Part shown: in pieces, positions 37,563 through 45,962 of the stretch
Numbering within the stretch: the first letter of the stretch is position 1
Layout of the letters: each line of letters begins with the position of its first letter
Source: an uncultured bacterium
GTDB lineage: Bacteria > Bacteroidota > Rhodothermia > Rhodothermales > Rubricoccaceae
DNA length: 64,000 bases
NCBI GenBank assembly: GCA_947493945.1
Contig: CANLSR010000003.1
Location: 186,001 to 250,000 of the forward strand
Direction of reading: 5' to 3'
Program-made: the position numbers and the translations under genes
Notes under the pieces: generated by a model
What the model was told of the DNA's origin: nothing
The model's database searches: none
What the model saw: the letters and a program-made list of their open reading frames with translations, nothing else

Positions 37563-38875
37563 CGCTGGACGGGCGGGGCGAGCACACGGGCACGGGCCGG
37601 CGCTCCGGCGCCGACGGCCTGGACGCCCGGCGTCGCGCCCAGCGCGGACGAGGCCGGAGCCCCGAAGACCTCAGCGGGCGAGTCCCACGACAGGGCCTCG
37701 TCGTCGAGGGCCTGGAGGCGGAGCGAGAGCGCGCGGACGTCGTCGGACGCCTCCCAGGCCGGCGGCGGCGCGCCGTTGGCCGGCGAGCCGGAGCGGGCCG
37801 CTAGCGGCGGCTGGGGCGACGACGGACCGCGGGCCGGCGGGGCCGGCCCCGTGCCGGCGACGGGGCGGCTCACCGAAGCGAGCGCTGGGGCGGCGCCAGC
37901 AGCGAACGCGGGCGCCGACGGCGCCGTCTGCTCTGGCACATCGGACGGCTCGTTTTCCGGGGCCAACGGACTCGGGGCGGGCTCCGGCGCCTCCGCGATC
38001 GGCGCGGACTCCGCGGCTGCGGGCTCGGCCAGGTCGGCGGCCACCGGCTCGGGCGTCGGCCGCAGCGTCACGGCCACGACGGCCGCCAGCAGCAACGCCG
38101 AGGCGCCGGCCCACACCCCGGTGCGCCGGCGCGGCGTCGCAGCGCGGGCGGGGTCGCGGTCGGCCGCCGGAGGGCGGACGGAGGCCGGGGGCTCGGCCGG
38201 CACGGCGGCCGGCTCCGAAGATGCGGCGGCGGCGGCTACGAGCACTGCGTCGAGCGCGGCGCCCGACGGGTGGAGGCGCGGCAGTCGGTCCAGCGCTGCG
38301 AGCGACTGGGCCAGCACGGCCGCCTCGACCGGCGACTCGGCGGGGATCGGGTCCAGGGCCGGCTCCGCGGCCCGCGCCAGCACCGCGTCCACGAGGTCGG
38401 CGGGCGGGCGGGGCTGGGGGCACGTGGCGAGCGCCCGCTCGACGGCCTCGCGCACCGGCCGGACCGCCTCCGCTTCGGCGGCGGCCTGGGAGCCTAAGGC
38501 CGGCGCCGGCCCGTCGGCGTAGACCCAGCGGATCCCGTCCAGGGCCGCCGTGGCCTGGGCCGCGCGCGCCTCGACGGCGGCGACCGCCGCGTCGCTGGGC
38601 CGCTGGCGGGGCAGGCGGTCGAGGGCGTCCAGCGACTGGGCCAGCACGGCCGCCTCGACCGGCGACTCGGCGGGGACCGGCTCCGGGGCGGGCTCGGCGG
38701 CCCGCGCCAGCACGGCGGCGACGGCGTCGGGCGGCGGCGCCAGCGGCGGCGCGGCGTCGAGGACCCCGCGCAGGCCCCGGAGCGCCCGGGCCTCTGCGAG
38801 CCCCGCGTCACCGGGCGCCCGGGGGGCGGGCTCCAGGTCGTAGGCCTGGCGGAGCGGGGAGAGGACGTCGGACAT
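37559..38875 (-). CDS. Putative membrane anti-sigma factor with duplicated N-terminal region
   Basis: A 438-residue protein with one membrane segment near residues 249-267 (VWAGASALLLAAVVAVTL). The cytoplasmic half is two copies of an approximately 80-residue unit: PPDAVAAVLARAAEPAPEPVP... and PPADLVDAVLARAAEPALDPIP..., each followed by ESPVEAAVLAQSL. Forty-six nucleotides are identical between the copies. Short helical motifs of the type [RH]PSxAAxxAVxARAA recur. The outer half is low-complexity Pro/Ala/Ser. It lies just after the ECF sigma gene and overlaps the lipoprotein gene. The single TM, position and size fit an anti-sigma factor, but no zinc-binding HxxxCxxC motif is visible. Confidence 0.6.
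   Translation of the reverse strand: MSDVLSPLRQAYDLEPAPRAPGDAGLAEARALRGLRGVLDAAPPLAPPPDAVAAVLARAAEPAPEPVPAESPVEAAVLAQSLDALDRLPRQRPSDAAVAAVEARAAQATAALDGIRWVYADGPAPALGSQAAAEAEAVRPVREAVERALATCPQPRPPADLVDAVLARAAEPALDPIPAESPVEAAVLAQSLAALDRLPRLHPSGAALDAVLVAAAAASSEPAAVPAEPPASVRPPAADRDPARAATPRRRTGVWAGASALLLAAVVAVTLRPTPEPVAADLAEPAAAESAPIAEAPEPAPSPLAPENEPSDVPEQTAPSAPAFAAGAAPALASVSRPVAGTGPAPPARGPSSPQPPLAARSGSPANGAPPPAWEASDDVRALSLRLQALDDEALSWDSPAEVFGAPASSALGATPGVQAVGAGAPARARVLAPPVQR
38301..38676. repeat. 46-nt identical direct repeat within the anti-sigma gene
   Basis: A 46-nt block beginning AGCGACTGGGCCAGCACGGC occurs at 38301-38346 and at 38631-38676, 330 bp apart and in the same frame. Similarity extends on both sides to a larger coding unit. 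Confidence 0.85.
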
Positions 38876-38956
38876 CGGAGGGAGGGAGTGCGTAGCGAAC
38901 GGAGCGGCTGGCGTTCTCGTGTGTGAAGAGACGGGCGGAGACGGGAAGTCGGCGCC

Positions 38957-39601
38957 CTAGGCCACCGACTCGTCGCGGGGCGCGGGCGCGCCGGGGAGGT
39001 CACCCGAGACGCCGGCGAACCACTCGGGGTCGAGGATCTTGCGCAGGTTGATGAGCGCGTAGCGCATCCGGCCCAGGGCCGTGTTGATGGAGACGTCGGT
39101 CAGCTCCGCGATCTCGCGGAACGTCAGCTCCGACTGGTGACGCATGAGCACCACCTCGCGCTGCTCCGGCGGGAGCTGCTCGATGGCCGCCTCCACCTCC
39201 TGCCACAGGTCGGCGCGGTTGAGGAGCGACGACGCGTCGGGGGCGTCGTCCGGCAGACGCTCCCAGAACGAGGCCCCCTCGTCCTCATTGCTGAACTTGT
39301 CGACGTCGGAGAACTTCTTTTGCGCGCGCAGCCAGTCGAGCGCGGCGTTGCGGGCGATGCGCATGGTCCAGGCCAGCCATCGGCCCTGGCTCTCGTAGGC
39401 CCCGCGGCGGCGGTGCATGGCCTGGATGGCGCGGAAGAGCGTCTCCTGGAACAGGTCGTTGGCCACCTCGCGGTCCTTGACCATCCCGACGAGGTAGCCG
39501 TAGATCCGGTCCTTGTGGCGGGCCAGGAGCTGGGAGAACGCACGCTGGTCGCCGTCGTCGAGGTAGGCGGTGACGAGCTCGGCGTCGGTGGGAGGCGGCA
39601 T
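38957..39601 (-). CDS. ECF-type RNA polymerase sigma factor
   Basis: A 214-residue sigma factor with region 2 (LVTAYLDDGDQRAFSQLLARHKDRIYGYLVGMVKDREVANDLFQETL, then WLAWTMRIARNAALDWLRAQ) and region 4 (IEQLPPEQREVVLMRHQSELTFREIAELTDVSINTALGRMRYAL). The C-terminal 20 residues are Pro/Ala-rich. The anti-sigma-like gene follows 81 bp downstream and the envelope protein after it, so the three form a sigma/anti-sigma/sensor-like unit. Target promoters cannot be read here. Confidence 0.95.
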   Translation of the reverse strand: MPPPTDAELVTAYLDDGDQRAFSQLLARHKDRIYGYLVGMVKDREVANDLFQETLFRAIQAMHRRRGAYESQGRWLAWTMRIARNAALDWLRAQKKFSDVDKFSNEDEGASFWERLPDDAPDASSLLNRADLWQEVEAAIEQLPPEQREVVLMRHQSELTFREIAELTDVSINTALGRMRYALINLRKILDPEWFAGVSGDLPGAPAPRDESVA

Positions 39602-39606
39602 GGCGG

Positions 39607-40482
39607 TCAGGCGGAAGGGCGGCCGGCGCGTGCCGGCGGAGGGGGGGCGGTCTCACGCGCGTCGGCCGTCGCGGCTCCCCGGGCGGGGGCCGGGCGCGGC
39701 ACGAGGAGCCCGTACTTGCCGGCGTAGAACGCGGGCGCCGGGGTCGTGGCCCGCAGCCGGCGCCACGCCTGGCGGACGGGCCGGCCGGGCTCGACGTCGT
39801 CCAGCACCACCACGGCGCCGGGCGCGAAGGCGTCGGCCAGGGTGCCGAGGTAGCCGAGGGCGGCCTGGGGTTCGTGGTGGCCGTCGACGAACACCAGGTC
39901 GAACGGGCCGCGGGTGGCCACGCCGGGGAGCGTCTCGGCAAACGGCCCCACCACGACCTCGGCCCGCTGGCGGTGGCCGAGCGCGGCCAGGTGCTCGCCG
40001 GCCAGGGACGCCAGCGCCGGCGCACCCTCCAGCGTCACCAGCCGGCCTGGCGCTCCGGCGCCGGGGGCTTCCGCGTCGTTGAGGGCGAGGGCCGCGGCCA
40101 GGTGCGCCGAGCCGATGCCCAGGTTGGTGCCCAGCTCCAGCACGCGTGTCGCCCCCAGACCGCGCACCAGCCCGAACAGGAACCGGCCCCACGCCGGCCC
40201 GGTCGCCGCGCGCCGGTAGACCTCGGCCACGGCGCGGACCGGCGGGCGGCCGCCGCCCCGGGTGCCGGCCCCGTAGTCCACCACCTCCACGGTGCCGGCC
40301 GACTGGCGGAGCTGACGGCGGAGCGCGTCGATGGCCGCCTCGGCGCGGCGCTCCGAGGGCGACAGCCGGAGCGCGCACGCACGCCGGAGGGCCCAGCCCG
40401 CCTCGCCGGGCAGGGCGGGCTGGGCCAGGCGGAACGCCGCGAGGGTCGCGCGGAGCGGGAGGACGGTCAGAGCGTGGGACAC
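39607..40482 (-). CDS. Class I SAM-dependent methyltransferase (O-methyltransferase-like)
   Basis: A 291-residue methyltransferase. VLELGTNLGIGSAHLAAAL is motif I, RLVTLEGAPALASLA motif II, and FDLVFVDGHHEPQAALGYLGTLADAFAPGAVVVLDDV the following strands, a layout shared with catechol-type O-methyltransferases (Methyltransf_24). The N-terminal 90 residues are helical and basic. The substrate is unknown. Start GTG at 40482 has a TAGCTTTC element 18 bp upstream. It lies 5 bp upstream of the sigma gene on the same strand and may be co-transcribed with it. Confidence 0.82.
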   Translation of the reverse strand: MSHALTVLPLRATLAAFRLAQPALPGEAGWALRRACALRLSPSERRAEAAIDALRRQLRQSAGTVEVVDYGAGTRGGGRPPVRAVAEVYRRAATGPAWGRFLFGLVRGLGATRVLELGTNLGIGSAHLAAALALNDAEAPGAGAPGRLVTLEGAPALASLAGEHLAALGHRQRAEVVVGPFAETLPGVATRGPFDLVFVDGHHEPQAALGYLGTLADAFAPGAVVVLDDVEPGRPVRQAWRRLRATTPAPAFYAGKYGLLVPRPAPARGAATADARETAPPPPARAGRPSA

Positions 40483-40500
40483 GGCGCGGGGGCGGACGCC

Positions 40501-40508
40501 GAAAGCTA
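40501..40508 (-). promoter_or_regulatory. Putative -7 element for the methyltransferase gene
   Basis: TAGCTTTC on the minus strand, 18 bp before the GTG start. Confidence 0.4.
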
Positions 40509-40717
40509 CGGAGCGCTCCGCATGGGGGAACGGACACCGACGGGCTGGGGGGAAACCTGGTCCCGACGCCGCCCCGAAACAGGCCTCGACCGGCCGGGTA
40601 CGCCGGACCCCTTCCCCTGGCCCCCCTCTCCGCGCGGTACGGGCGGCGGGCGCTCAAAAAGGCGCCTCCCCTCTCGCTCCACGCCGCGCTGCCCATCTGC
40701 GGCACTGGCCACTTTAC

Positions 40718-40756
40718 GAAGGCCCGGCTCCGCCTCGGCGGGGTCGGGCCTTCTTT
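40718..40756. terminator. Strong hairpin downstream of radA
   Basis: Perfect outer arms GAAGGCCCG/CGGGCCTTC and an inner near-complementary CTCCGCC/GGCGGGG with loop TC. The T-run (TTCTTT) is on the plus-strand side, whereas the leftward radA transcript would meet it from the other side, so its direction of action is uncertain. Confidence 0.55.
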
Positions 40757-40847
40757 AGATCCAGGTGCCTCCAGGTCCGGGTGCGACCGCCGCGCGCTGG
40801 CGCCGCACGCCGGCGAGGCGAGCGGTCCCGGGGGCCACTCTGTGCGA

Positions 40848-42272
40848 TCAGCACACCAGGTCCAGCGCCTCCGCCAGCCGGCGGACCGGGGTCACCTTGA
40901 GGCCCTTGGGCGCGCGCAGCCCCTTCATGTTGGCCTTGGGCACCAGGGCGCTCTCGAAGCCGAGCTGCTGGATCTCCGCCAGCCGGGCGTCGATCCGGCT
41001 CACGGCCCGGATCTCGCCGCCCAGCCCCACCTCGCCCACCACCGCCGTCCCGGAGTCGAGCGGGACGTCGCGCAGCGACGACGCGCACGCCAGCGCCACC
41101 GACAGGTCCACGGCCGGCTCGTCCAGGCGCACGCCGCCGGCCACGTTCAAGAACACGTCGTTCTGGCTGAAGCGCAGGCCCTCGCGCTTTTCCAGGACCG
41201 CCAGCAGCACTTGCAGGCGGCGGCCGTCAAAGCCCGTCGCTGTCCGCTGGGGCGTGCCGTAGCTGGAGGTCGTGACCAGCGCCTGCACCTCGACCATCAG
41301 CGGGCGCGTGCCCTCTAAGGCGCACACCACGCACGAGCCTGACGTGCCGAACTGGCGCTCGGACAAGAACAGCGCGCTCGGGTTGCCGACCTCCTCCAGC
41401 CCGCCCTCGCGCATCTCGAACACGCCCAACTCGTTGGCTGCGCCGAACCGGTTTTTGACCGCCCGCAGGATGCGGTAGGCGTGGTGCCGGTCGCCCTCGA
41501 AGTGGAGCACGGTGTCCACCATGTGCTCCAGCACGCGCGGCCCGGCGATCGACCCTTGTTTGGTGACGTGGCCGATCAGGAACGTGGTCGTGGGCAGCGT
41601 CTTGGTCATGTCCAAGAGCGCCGCCGTCGACTCGCGCACCTGGGCGACCGAGCCCGGCGCCGACGTCAGGTCGGGCCGGTAGACGGTCTGGATCGAGTCC
41701 ACCACCATCAGGTCCGGCTGCAAGTCGTAGGCCGCCGCCAGGATCGCCTCGACATTCGTTTCGGGGAAGAGGAACAGCGCGCCCGGGTCGACGCCCATGC
41801 GCTGGGCGCGGAGCTTGACCTGCTGGGCGCTCTCCTCGCCGGTGACGTAGAGGAGCGTGTTGCCGTCGAGCCCGCGCCCCAGCTCCGTCATCAGCGTCGA
41901 CTTGCCGATGCCGGGGTCGCCGGCCACCAGCGTCAGGCTGCCCACCATCGCGCCGCCGCCCAGCACGCGGTCGAATTCGGCCAGCCCCGTCGGGATGCGG
42001 TGGCGCTCCGAGACCGTCACGTCGCCCAGCCGCTGGGGGCGGACCGAGCCCGAGTAGGCGCCGGCCATGCGCGGGGCGCTGCCGCCTCCGCCGTCGCCGC
42101 TGGCGGACGCCGGGCGCGCGGCGCCGGAGCGCATCACGGGCGCCTTGACCGCCGTCGGCACGGCCTCCTCGACCAAGGTGTTCCACTCTCGGCAGCCGCT
42201 GCACTGGCCGGCCCAGCGGGGCGCGGTGTGGCCGCAGTCTTGGCAGACGAACTGGGTTTTGGCTTTGGCCAT
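40848..42272 (-). CDS. radA: DNA repair protein RadA
   Basis: A 474-residue RecA-like branch-migration ATPase. The N-terminal zinc finger is C10-x2-C13 ... C24-x2-C27 in FVCQDCGHTAPRWAGQCSGC. Walker A is GDPGIGKSTLMTELG, the RadA-specific KNRFG motif is in KNRFGAANELGVFEM, and the C-terminal Lon-like domain runs from about residue 290 (SYGTPQRTATGFDGRRLQVLLAVLEKR, DLSVALACASSLRDVPLDSGTAVVGEVGLGGEIR). The start at 42272 puts the zinc finger at the N-terminus; the longer ORF is unlikely. Confidence 0.97.
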   Translation of the reverse strand: MAKAKTQFVCQDCGHTAPRWAGQCSGCREWNTLVEEAVPTAVKAPVMRSGAARPASASGDGGGGSAPRMAGAYSGSVRPQRLGDVTVSERHRIPTGLAEFDRVLGGGAMVGSLTLVAGDPGIGKSTLMTELGRGLDGNTLLYVTGEESAQQVKLRAQRMGVDPGALFLFPETNVEAILAAAYDLQPDLMVVDSIQTVYRPDLTSAPGSVAQVRESTAALLDMTKTLPTTTFLIGHVTKQGSIAGPRVLEHMVDTVLHFEGDRHHAYRILRAVKNRFGAANELGVFEMREGGLEEVGNPSALFLSERQFGTSGSCVVCALEGTRPLMVEVQALVTTSSYGTPQRTATGFDGRRLQVLLAVLEKREGLRFSQNDVFLNVAGGVRLDEPAVDLSVALACASSLRDVPLDSGTAVVGEVGLGGEIRAVSRIDARLAEIQQLGFESALVPKANMKGLRAPKGLKVTPVRRLAEALDLVC

Positions 42273-42289
42273 CAGAGGGCGGGGAGGAA

Positions 42290-42312
42290 CCGCCAGCGCG
42301 GCGCGCTGGCGG
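42290..42312. repeat. Reversed repeat CCGCCAGC-N7-GCTGGCGG
   Basis: Same arms and 7-nt spacer as the other copies but with the arms in the opposite order, between the divergent radA and mlaE-like genes. It is the only such copy I noticed with this spacing. Confidence 0.65.
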
Positions 42313-42362
42313 AAGGGCGTAAGGAGAACCGGACGGCCCGCGACCACGCGCGGCCCCGACGG

Positions 42363-42370
42363 TAGCTTGC
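42363..42370 (+). promoter_or_regulatory. Putative -7 element for the MCE operon
   Basis: TAGCTTGC, 36 bp before the ATG of the MlaE-like gene. Confidence 0.45.
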
Positions 42371-42406
42371 CCAAGGTCGCACCGGCCGCTGCCACTCGTC
42401 CGTCAC

Positions 42407-43228
42407 ATGGAGACCACGCCCGACATCGATCCGAGCCTCGGCGCCCGCGTCCGCGCCGGGTTCGCGCCGCTGTGGCGGGTCCCGGCCGGGCTGCTGGAGG
42501 GGTTCGGGGCGTACTGCCTCCTGCTGGCGGGCGCCTTCAACCTGCCGCGCGACCTCAGCCCCCGGCTCTACGCCCGCAACCTGGCCGAGCAGATGGTCCA
42601 GGTCGGCATCGACTCGATCCCCATCGTGTCGCTGGCGACGGCGTTCAGCGGCGGCGTGGTGGTGGTCCAGGCGATCTACCAGCTCGAGAACCCGCTCCTG
42701 CCCGTCACCATCGTGGGCACCTTCGCCGAGCAGTCGATCCTGCTGGAGCTGGGCACGCTCGTGACGGCGTTCGTGCTGTGCGGCCGCGTCGGCGCCCGGA
42801 TCGCGGCCGAGCTGGGCACGATGCGCGTCAAAGAGCAGATCGACGCGCTGGAGGCGATGGGCCTCAACTCCCGGAGCTACCTCGTGGTGCCGCGCGTGGT
42901 CGCGGGCGTGCTCATGTTCCCCATGCTCTACGTCGTCGCGGCGTCGGTGGGGATGGCCGTCGGCGGGGTCGTGGCCGAGCTGTCGGGGGCCCTGACGGTC
43001 CAGACGTTCTGGGAGGGCGCGCGGCTCTTTTTCCGCCCCTACGACGTGTTTTTCGGGCTGGTCAAGTCGCTGGTGTTCGGCTTCGTCATCACGTCGATCG
43101 CCTGCTACACCGGCTACCGGGCCGAGGGCGGGGCCGAGGGCGTCGGCCAGGCCACCACGCGCGCGGCCGTGCTGGGCTGCGTCTGGGTGTTGTTCGCCGA
43201 CTACCTCTGCGCCGCCATCCTGCTATGA
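42407..43228 (+). CDS. mlaE: MlaE/YrbE-type ABC permease (MCE lipid transport)
   Basis: A 273-residue inner-membrane permease with five or six membrane segments. Family motifs: EQMVQVGIDSIPIVSLATAFSGGVVVVQA, LGTLVTAFVLCGRVGARIAAELGTMRVKEQIDALEAMGLNSRSYLVVPRVVAG, and the late SLVFGFVITSIACYTGYRAEGGAEGVGQATTRAAV. With the ATPase and MCE protein that follow it forms a phospholipid transporter linking the inner and outer membranes. A 175-bp gap with another repeat separates it from the ATPase gene, longer than usual for this operon. Confidence 0.92.
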   Translation: METTPDIDPSLGARVRAGFAPLWRVPAGLLEGFGAYCLLLAGAFNLPRDLSPRLYARNLAEQMVQVGIDSIPIVSLATAFSGGVVVVQAIYQLENPLLPVTIVGTFAEQSILLELGTLVTAFVLCGRVGARIAAELGTMRVKEQIDALEAMGLNSRSYLVVPRVVAGVLMFPMLYVVAASVGMAVGGVVAELSGALTVQTFWEGARLFFRPYDVFFGLVKSLVFGFVITSIACYTGYRAEGGAEGVGQATTRAAVLGCVWVLFADYLCAAILL

Positions 43229-43269
43229 GGTCCGGGGCTCACGGTTCTAGGTTCGGCCTCCGGTGGGCT

Positions 43270-43301
43270 TCCGCCAGCCTCGGACGCCCGCGCCACTGGC
43301 G
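43270..43301. repeat. CCGCCAG ... CTGGCGG pair in the mlaE-mlaF gap
   Basis: CCGCCAG and CTGGCGG lie 18 nt apart, arms in the reversed order. Confidence 0.45.
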
Positions 43302-43403
43302 GCGCGCGCGCGGGGCCACTTCCCACACTGGCCTTGCGGTCGCCTCCTTGCGAACCCTGAGCCGTCAGGCCGGCGCAGCCAACCCTGAACCCGGAACCGT
43401 CCA

Positions 43404-44159
43404 GTGATCCAGATCCGCGGCCTGTCCAAGTCGTTCGACGGCGTGCCGGTGCTCCGGGGCGTCGACCTGGACGTGCCCGAGGGCGAGGTGACGTGCATCA
43501 TCGGCCGCTCGGGCTCGGGCAAGAGCGTGCTCCTGCGCCACGTGATCGGGCTCGTGCGGCCCGACGCCGGCCGCGTGGTCATCGACGGCGCCCCGCTCGA
43601 CGAGCTGACCTACTCCGAGCTCCGCCGGGTCCGCCGCCGGTTCGGCGTTCTGTTCCAGGGCGGCGCCCTGTTCGACTCGATGAGCGCGCGCGAGAACGTC
43701 GAGTTCCCGCTCCGCACCTTCACCGACCTCACGCGCGACCAGGTCCGCCAGCGGGCCGACGAGTGCCTGGCGCTGGTGGAGCTCCCCGACGCCGGCGCCA
43801 AGAAGCCGGCCGAGCTCTCGGGCGGCCAGCAAAAGCGCGTGGCGCTGGCGCGGGCCATCGCCGTCGAGCCCAAGTACATCTTGTACGACGAGCCGACCTC
43901 GGGCCTGGACCCCGAGACGTCCAACACCATCGACGAGCTGATCGAGCGGCTGGGCGCGACCATGGGCACTACGTCGGTCGTGGTCACCCACGACATGCAC
44001 TCCGTCCTCTCCATCGCCGACCGCATCGCGTTCGTCCACGACGGCACGATCCCGTGGACGGGCACCGTTGCCGACCTCCACCAGGCCACCGACCCCACGC
44101 TGCTCGCGTTCGTCCGCGCCAACGAGTACAAGATCGGCACGCCGTCTCAAACGGCCTGA
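43404..44159 (+). CDS. mlaF: MlaF-type ABC ATPase (MCE lipid transport)
   Basis: A 251-residue ATPase. Walker A is IIGRSGSGKSVLLRHVIG, the Q-loop region VLFQGGALFDSMSARENVEFPL is characteristic of MlaF, the signature is LSGGQQKRVALARAI, and Walker B reads YILYDEPTSGLDPETS; the H-loop is VVTHDMHSV. It powers the MlaE-like permease. Start codon is GTG (no in-frame ATG nearby). The MCE-domain gene follows 45 bp later. Confidence 0.95.
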   Translation: MIQIRGLSKSFDGVPVLRGVDLDVPEGEVTCIIGRSGSGKSVLLRHVIGLVRPDAGRVVIDGAPLDELTYSELRRVRRRFGVLFQGGALFDSMSARENVEFPLRTFTDLTRDQVRQRADECLALVELPDAGAKKPAELSGGQQKRVALARAIAVEPKYILYDEPTSGLDPETSNTIDELIERLGATMGTTSVVVTHDMHSVLSIADRIAFVHDGTIPWTGTVADLHQATDPTLLAFVRANEYKIGTPSQTA

Positions 44160-44204
44160 CGCGTGGCTCCCCGCGAGCGCCGTCACGCACCACGACCCAA
44201 CCCC

Positions 44205-45239
44205 ATGACCAACGAGATCAAGGTCGCCTTGTCCGTCCTGCTGGCGGCCGTCGTCCTCTTTGCCGGCGTCCGGTTCCTGTCGGGCCAGCCGCTGTTCGGC
44301 GGCGGCTACGACGTGGTGGCGGTGTTCGACGACGCGCAGGGCCTGACCTCGGGCGCCATCGTGCGGCTCAACGGCGTCCGCGTGGGCGAGGTGCGCGAGG
44401 TGGACCTCAGCCCCGACGCGCGCCGGGTGCTCGTGACGATGGCCATCAACGGCGACGTCGAGATCCCGCGCGGGTCCACGGTCCAGACGTCGGGGATCTC
44501 GGCGCTGGGCGAGGTCAACGTCGAGATCTCGCCGCCCCAGGGCGCCACGGCCGGGCGGCCGCTGGCCGGCGGCGACACGCTCGTCGCGGTCAGCACGCCG
44601 GACCTGTTCGACCTGATCTCGGGCGAGTCCAACTCGCTCACCGCGCGGGCCGACACGGCGCTCATCGGCGCCGTCAACACGTTCACGACGCTGGACCGGA
44701 TCCTGACCAACTCCGGCGGCGACATCGAGGGCGTGCTGGCGCAGCTCCGGTTCCTGAGCCAGGCCGCGACGACGCTGGTGACCCAGGAGCGGGGCCGGAT
44801 CGACCGGACGCTGGCGTCGCTGGAGGCCGCCGCCGCCAACGCGTCGTCGGTGTCGGACCGCGTCGGCCGCGACGTGCTCGACCTGTCGACGGTCGTCGGC
44901 AACGACGTCGTGGCCACGTCGGGCGTGGTGCGCGGGCTCGCCGAGGCCAACGCGGACTCGGTCACGGCGGCCGTCAACAACCTGTCGTCGGCGCTGCGCC
45001 GGGCCGACGAGCAGCTGGCGGCGCTGACGGTCCTGACCGCCGACCTGGGCACGATCACGACCGACCTTGACTCGACGCTCAACTCGCCCGCCGGCACGCT
45101 GGGCCTGCTGCTCAACGACCCGTCGCTGTACTACAACGCCAACGCGGCCGCGGCGACGCTCCAGCAGATCCTCCAGGACCTCCAGGCCGACCCGAGCCGC
45201 TACCTCAAGGAGCTCGACGGCGTGGTGCGGGTGTTTTGA
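44205..45239 (+). CDS. mlaD: MlaD-like MCE-domain substrate-binding protein
   Basis: A 344-residue protein anchored by one N-terminal membrane segment (IKVALSVLLAAVVLFAGVRFL). The MCE domain covers about residues 33-115 (YDVVAVFDDAQGLTSGAIVRLNGVRVGEVREVDL, then STVQTSGISALGEVNVEISPP). The remaining 200 residues are helical, with repeated Ala/Asp/Thr heptad-like segments, as in longer MCE proteins whose helices form a periplasm-spanning channel. It would receive lipid between the membranes. Third gene of the operon. Confidence 0.92.
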   Translation: MTNEIKVALSVLLAAVVLFAGVRFLSGQPLFGGGYDVVAVFDDAQGLTSGAIVRLNGVRVGEVREVDLSPDARRVLVTMAINGDVEIPRGSTVQTSGISALGEVNVEISPPQGATAGRPLAGGDTLVAVSTPDLFDLISGESNSLTARADTALIGAVNTFTTLDRILTNSGGDIEGVLAQLRFLSQAATTLVTQERGRIDRTLASLEAAAANASSVSDRVGRDVLDLSTVVGNDVVATSGVVRGLAEANADSVTAAVNNLSSALRRADEQLAALTVLTADLGTITTDLDSTLNSPAGTLGLLLNDPSLYYNANAAAATLQQILQDLQADPSRYLKELDGVVRVF

Positions 45240-45246
45240 CGCTTGC

Positions 45247-45271
45247 CGCTGGCGGCGCCCGTCCGCCAGCG
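45247..45271. repeat. CGCTGGCGG-N7-CCGCCAGCG intergenic repeat
   Basis: Perfect 9-bp arms with a 7-nt spacer, 8 bp after the MCE-gene stop. Confidence 0.8.
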
Positions 45272-45291
45272 GGGCGGTGGGACATGCGGCG

Positions 45292-45340
45292 CCAAAACGC
45301 AGGCGCCCCGCGGGGCGTCTCTACGGGGCTGCGGTTTTGG
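45292..45340. repeat. Nested structured element upstream of the HD-domain gene
   Basis: Outer arms CCAAAACGCAG and CTGCGGTTTTGG pair with a 1-nt bulge; between them is the perfect palindrome GCCCCGCGGGGC. A related but unstructured sequence lies at 61884-61915. It could be a folded 5' leader, a terminator, or a remnant of a dispersed repeat containing CGTCTCTAC. Confidence 0.5.
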
Positions 45341-45383
45341 GGACCTTTGGCAGCTTAGTCAGCCTCCACCTTTTACGGACACG

Positions 45384-45938
45384 ATGCCTTCCTACGACGA
45401 CGCGCTCGCCCTTTTCTACGAGTGGACCGAGACCGAGAGCCTCCGGCGCCACGGGATCGCCGTCGAGGCGTCGATGGCCGAGCTCGCCCGTCAGCGCGGC
45501 GGCGACGTCGAGGCGTGGCGGATGGCCGGCCTGCTCCACGACCTCGACTACGAGCGGCACCCGACGCCGGACGAGCACCCGGCCGTCGGCGTGGCGGAGC
45601 TGGCGCGGCGGGGCTACCCCGAGGAGATCCGGCAGGCCATCCTGGGCCACGCGCCGTACACCGGCGTCGCGCGCGAGACCGAGATGGCGCGCGCGCTGTT
45701 CGCCGCCGACGAGCTGTCGGGCTTCGTGACCGCCGTCGCGCGGGTCCGCCCCGACGGGCTGGCGGGCCTGACGCCGCGGTCGGTCAAGAAAAAGCTCAAG
45801 GATAAGCGGTTCGCCGCCGCCGTCAGCCGCGACGACATCCGCCAGGGGGCCGACGAGCTGGGCGTGGAGCTGGACGCGCTGGTCCAGACGGTGATCGACG
45901 GGATGGCGCGTGAAGCCTCGCGCCTCGATCTGACGTAG
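45384..45938 (+). CDS. HD-domain (HDIG-type) predicted phosphohydrolase
   Basis: A 184-residue protein with the HD signature: His in LRRHGIAVEASMAELA, the HD pair in LLHDLDYERHPTPDEH, and later ILGHAPYTG and the Asp in FAADELSGFV. Stand-alone proteins of this kind are predicted metal-dependent phosphohydrolases; substrate unknown. The start at 45384 is chosen because the longer ORF runs through the structured element upstream. Confidence 0.85.
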   Translation: MPSYDDALALFYEWTETESLRRHGIAVEASMAELARQRGGDVEAWRMAGLLHDLDYERHPTPDEHPAVGVAELARRGYPEEIRQAILGHAPYTGVARETEMARALFAADELSGFVTAVARVRPDGLAGLTPRSVKKKLKDKRFAAAVSRDDIRQGADELGVELDALVQTVIDGMAREASRLDLT

Positions 45939-45962
45939 GAGCCCCGGCCCTCCCCCCTCCCT

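Larger units (their letters stand above)
40483..40847. other. 365-bp intergenic region with a terminator-like hairpin
   Basis: No gene recognised. It contains the promoter-like TAGCTTTC for the methyltransferase gene at its left end and a strong hairpin at 40718-40756 near the radA end. ORFs here are Arg/Pro-rich shadows. Confidence 0.5.

Noticed and set aside
40483-40847. A small RNA or gene between the methyltransferase and radA genes
   Set aside because: Only a promoter-like box and one hairpin are visible; ORFs are low-complexity shadows and no RNA family is recognised.
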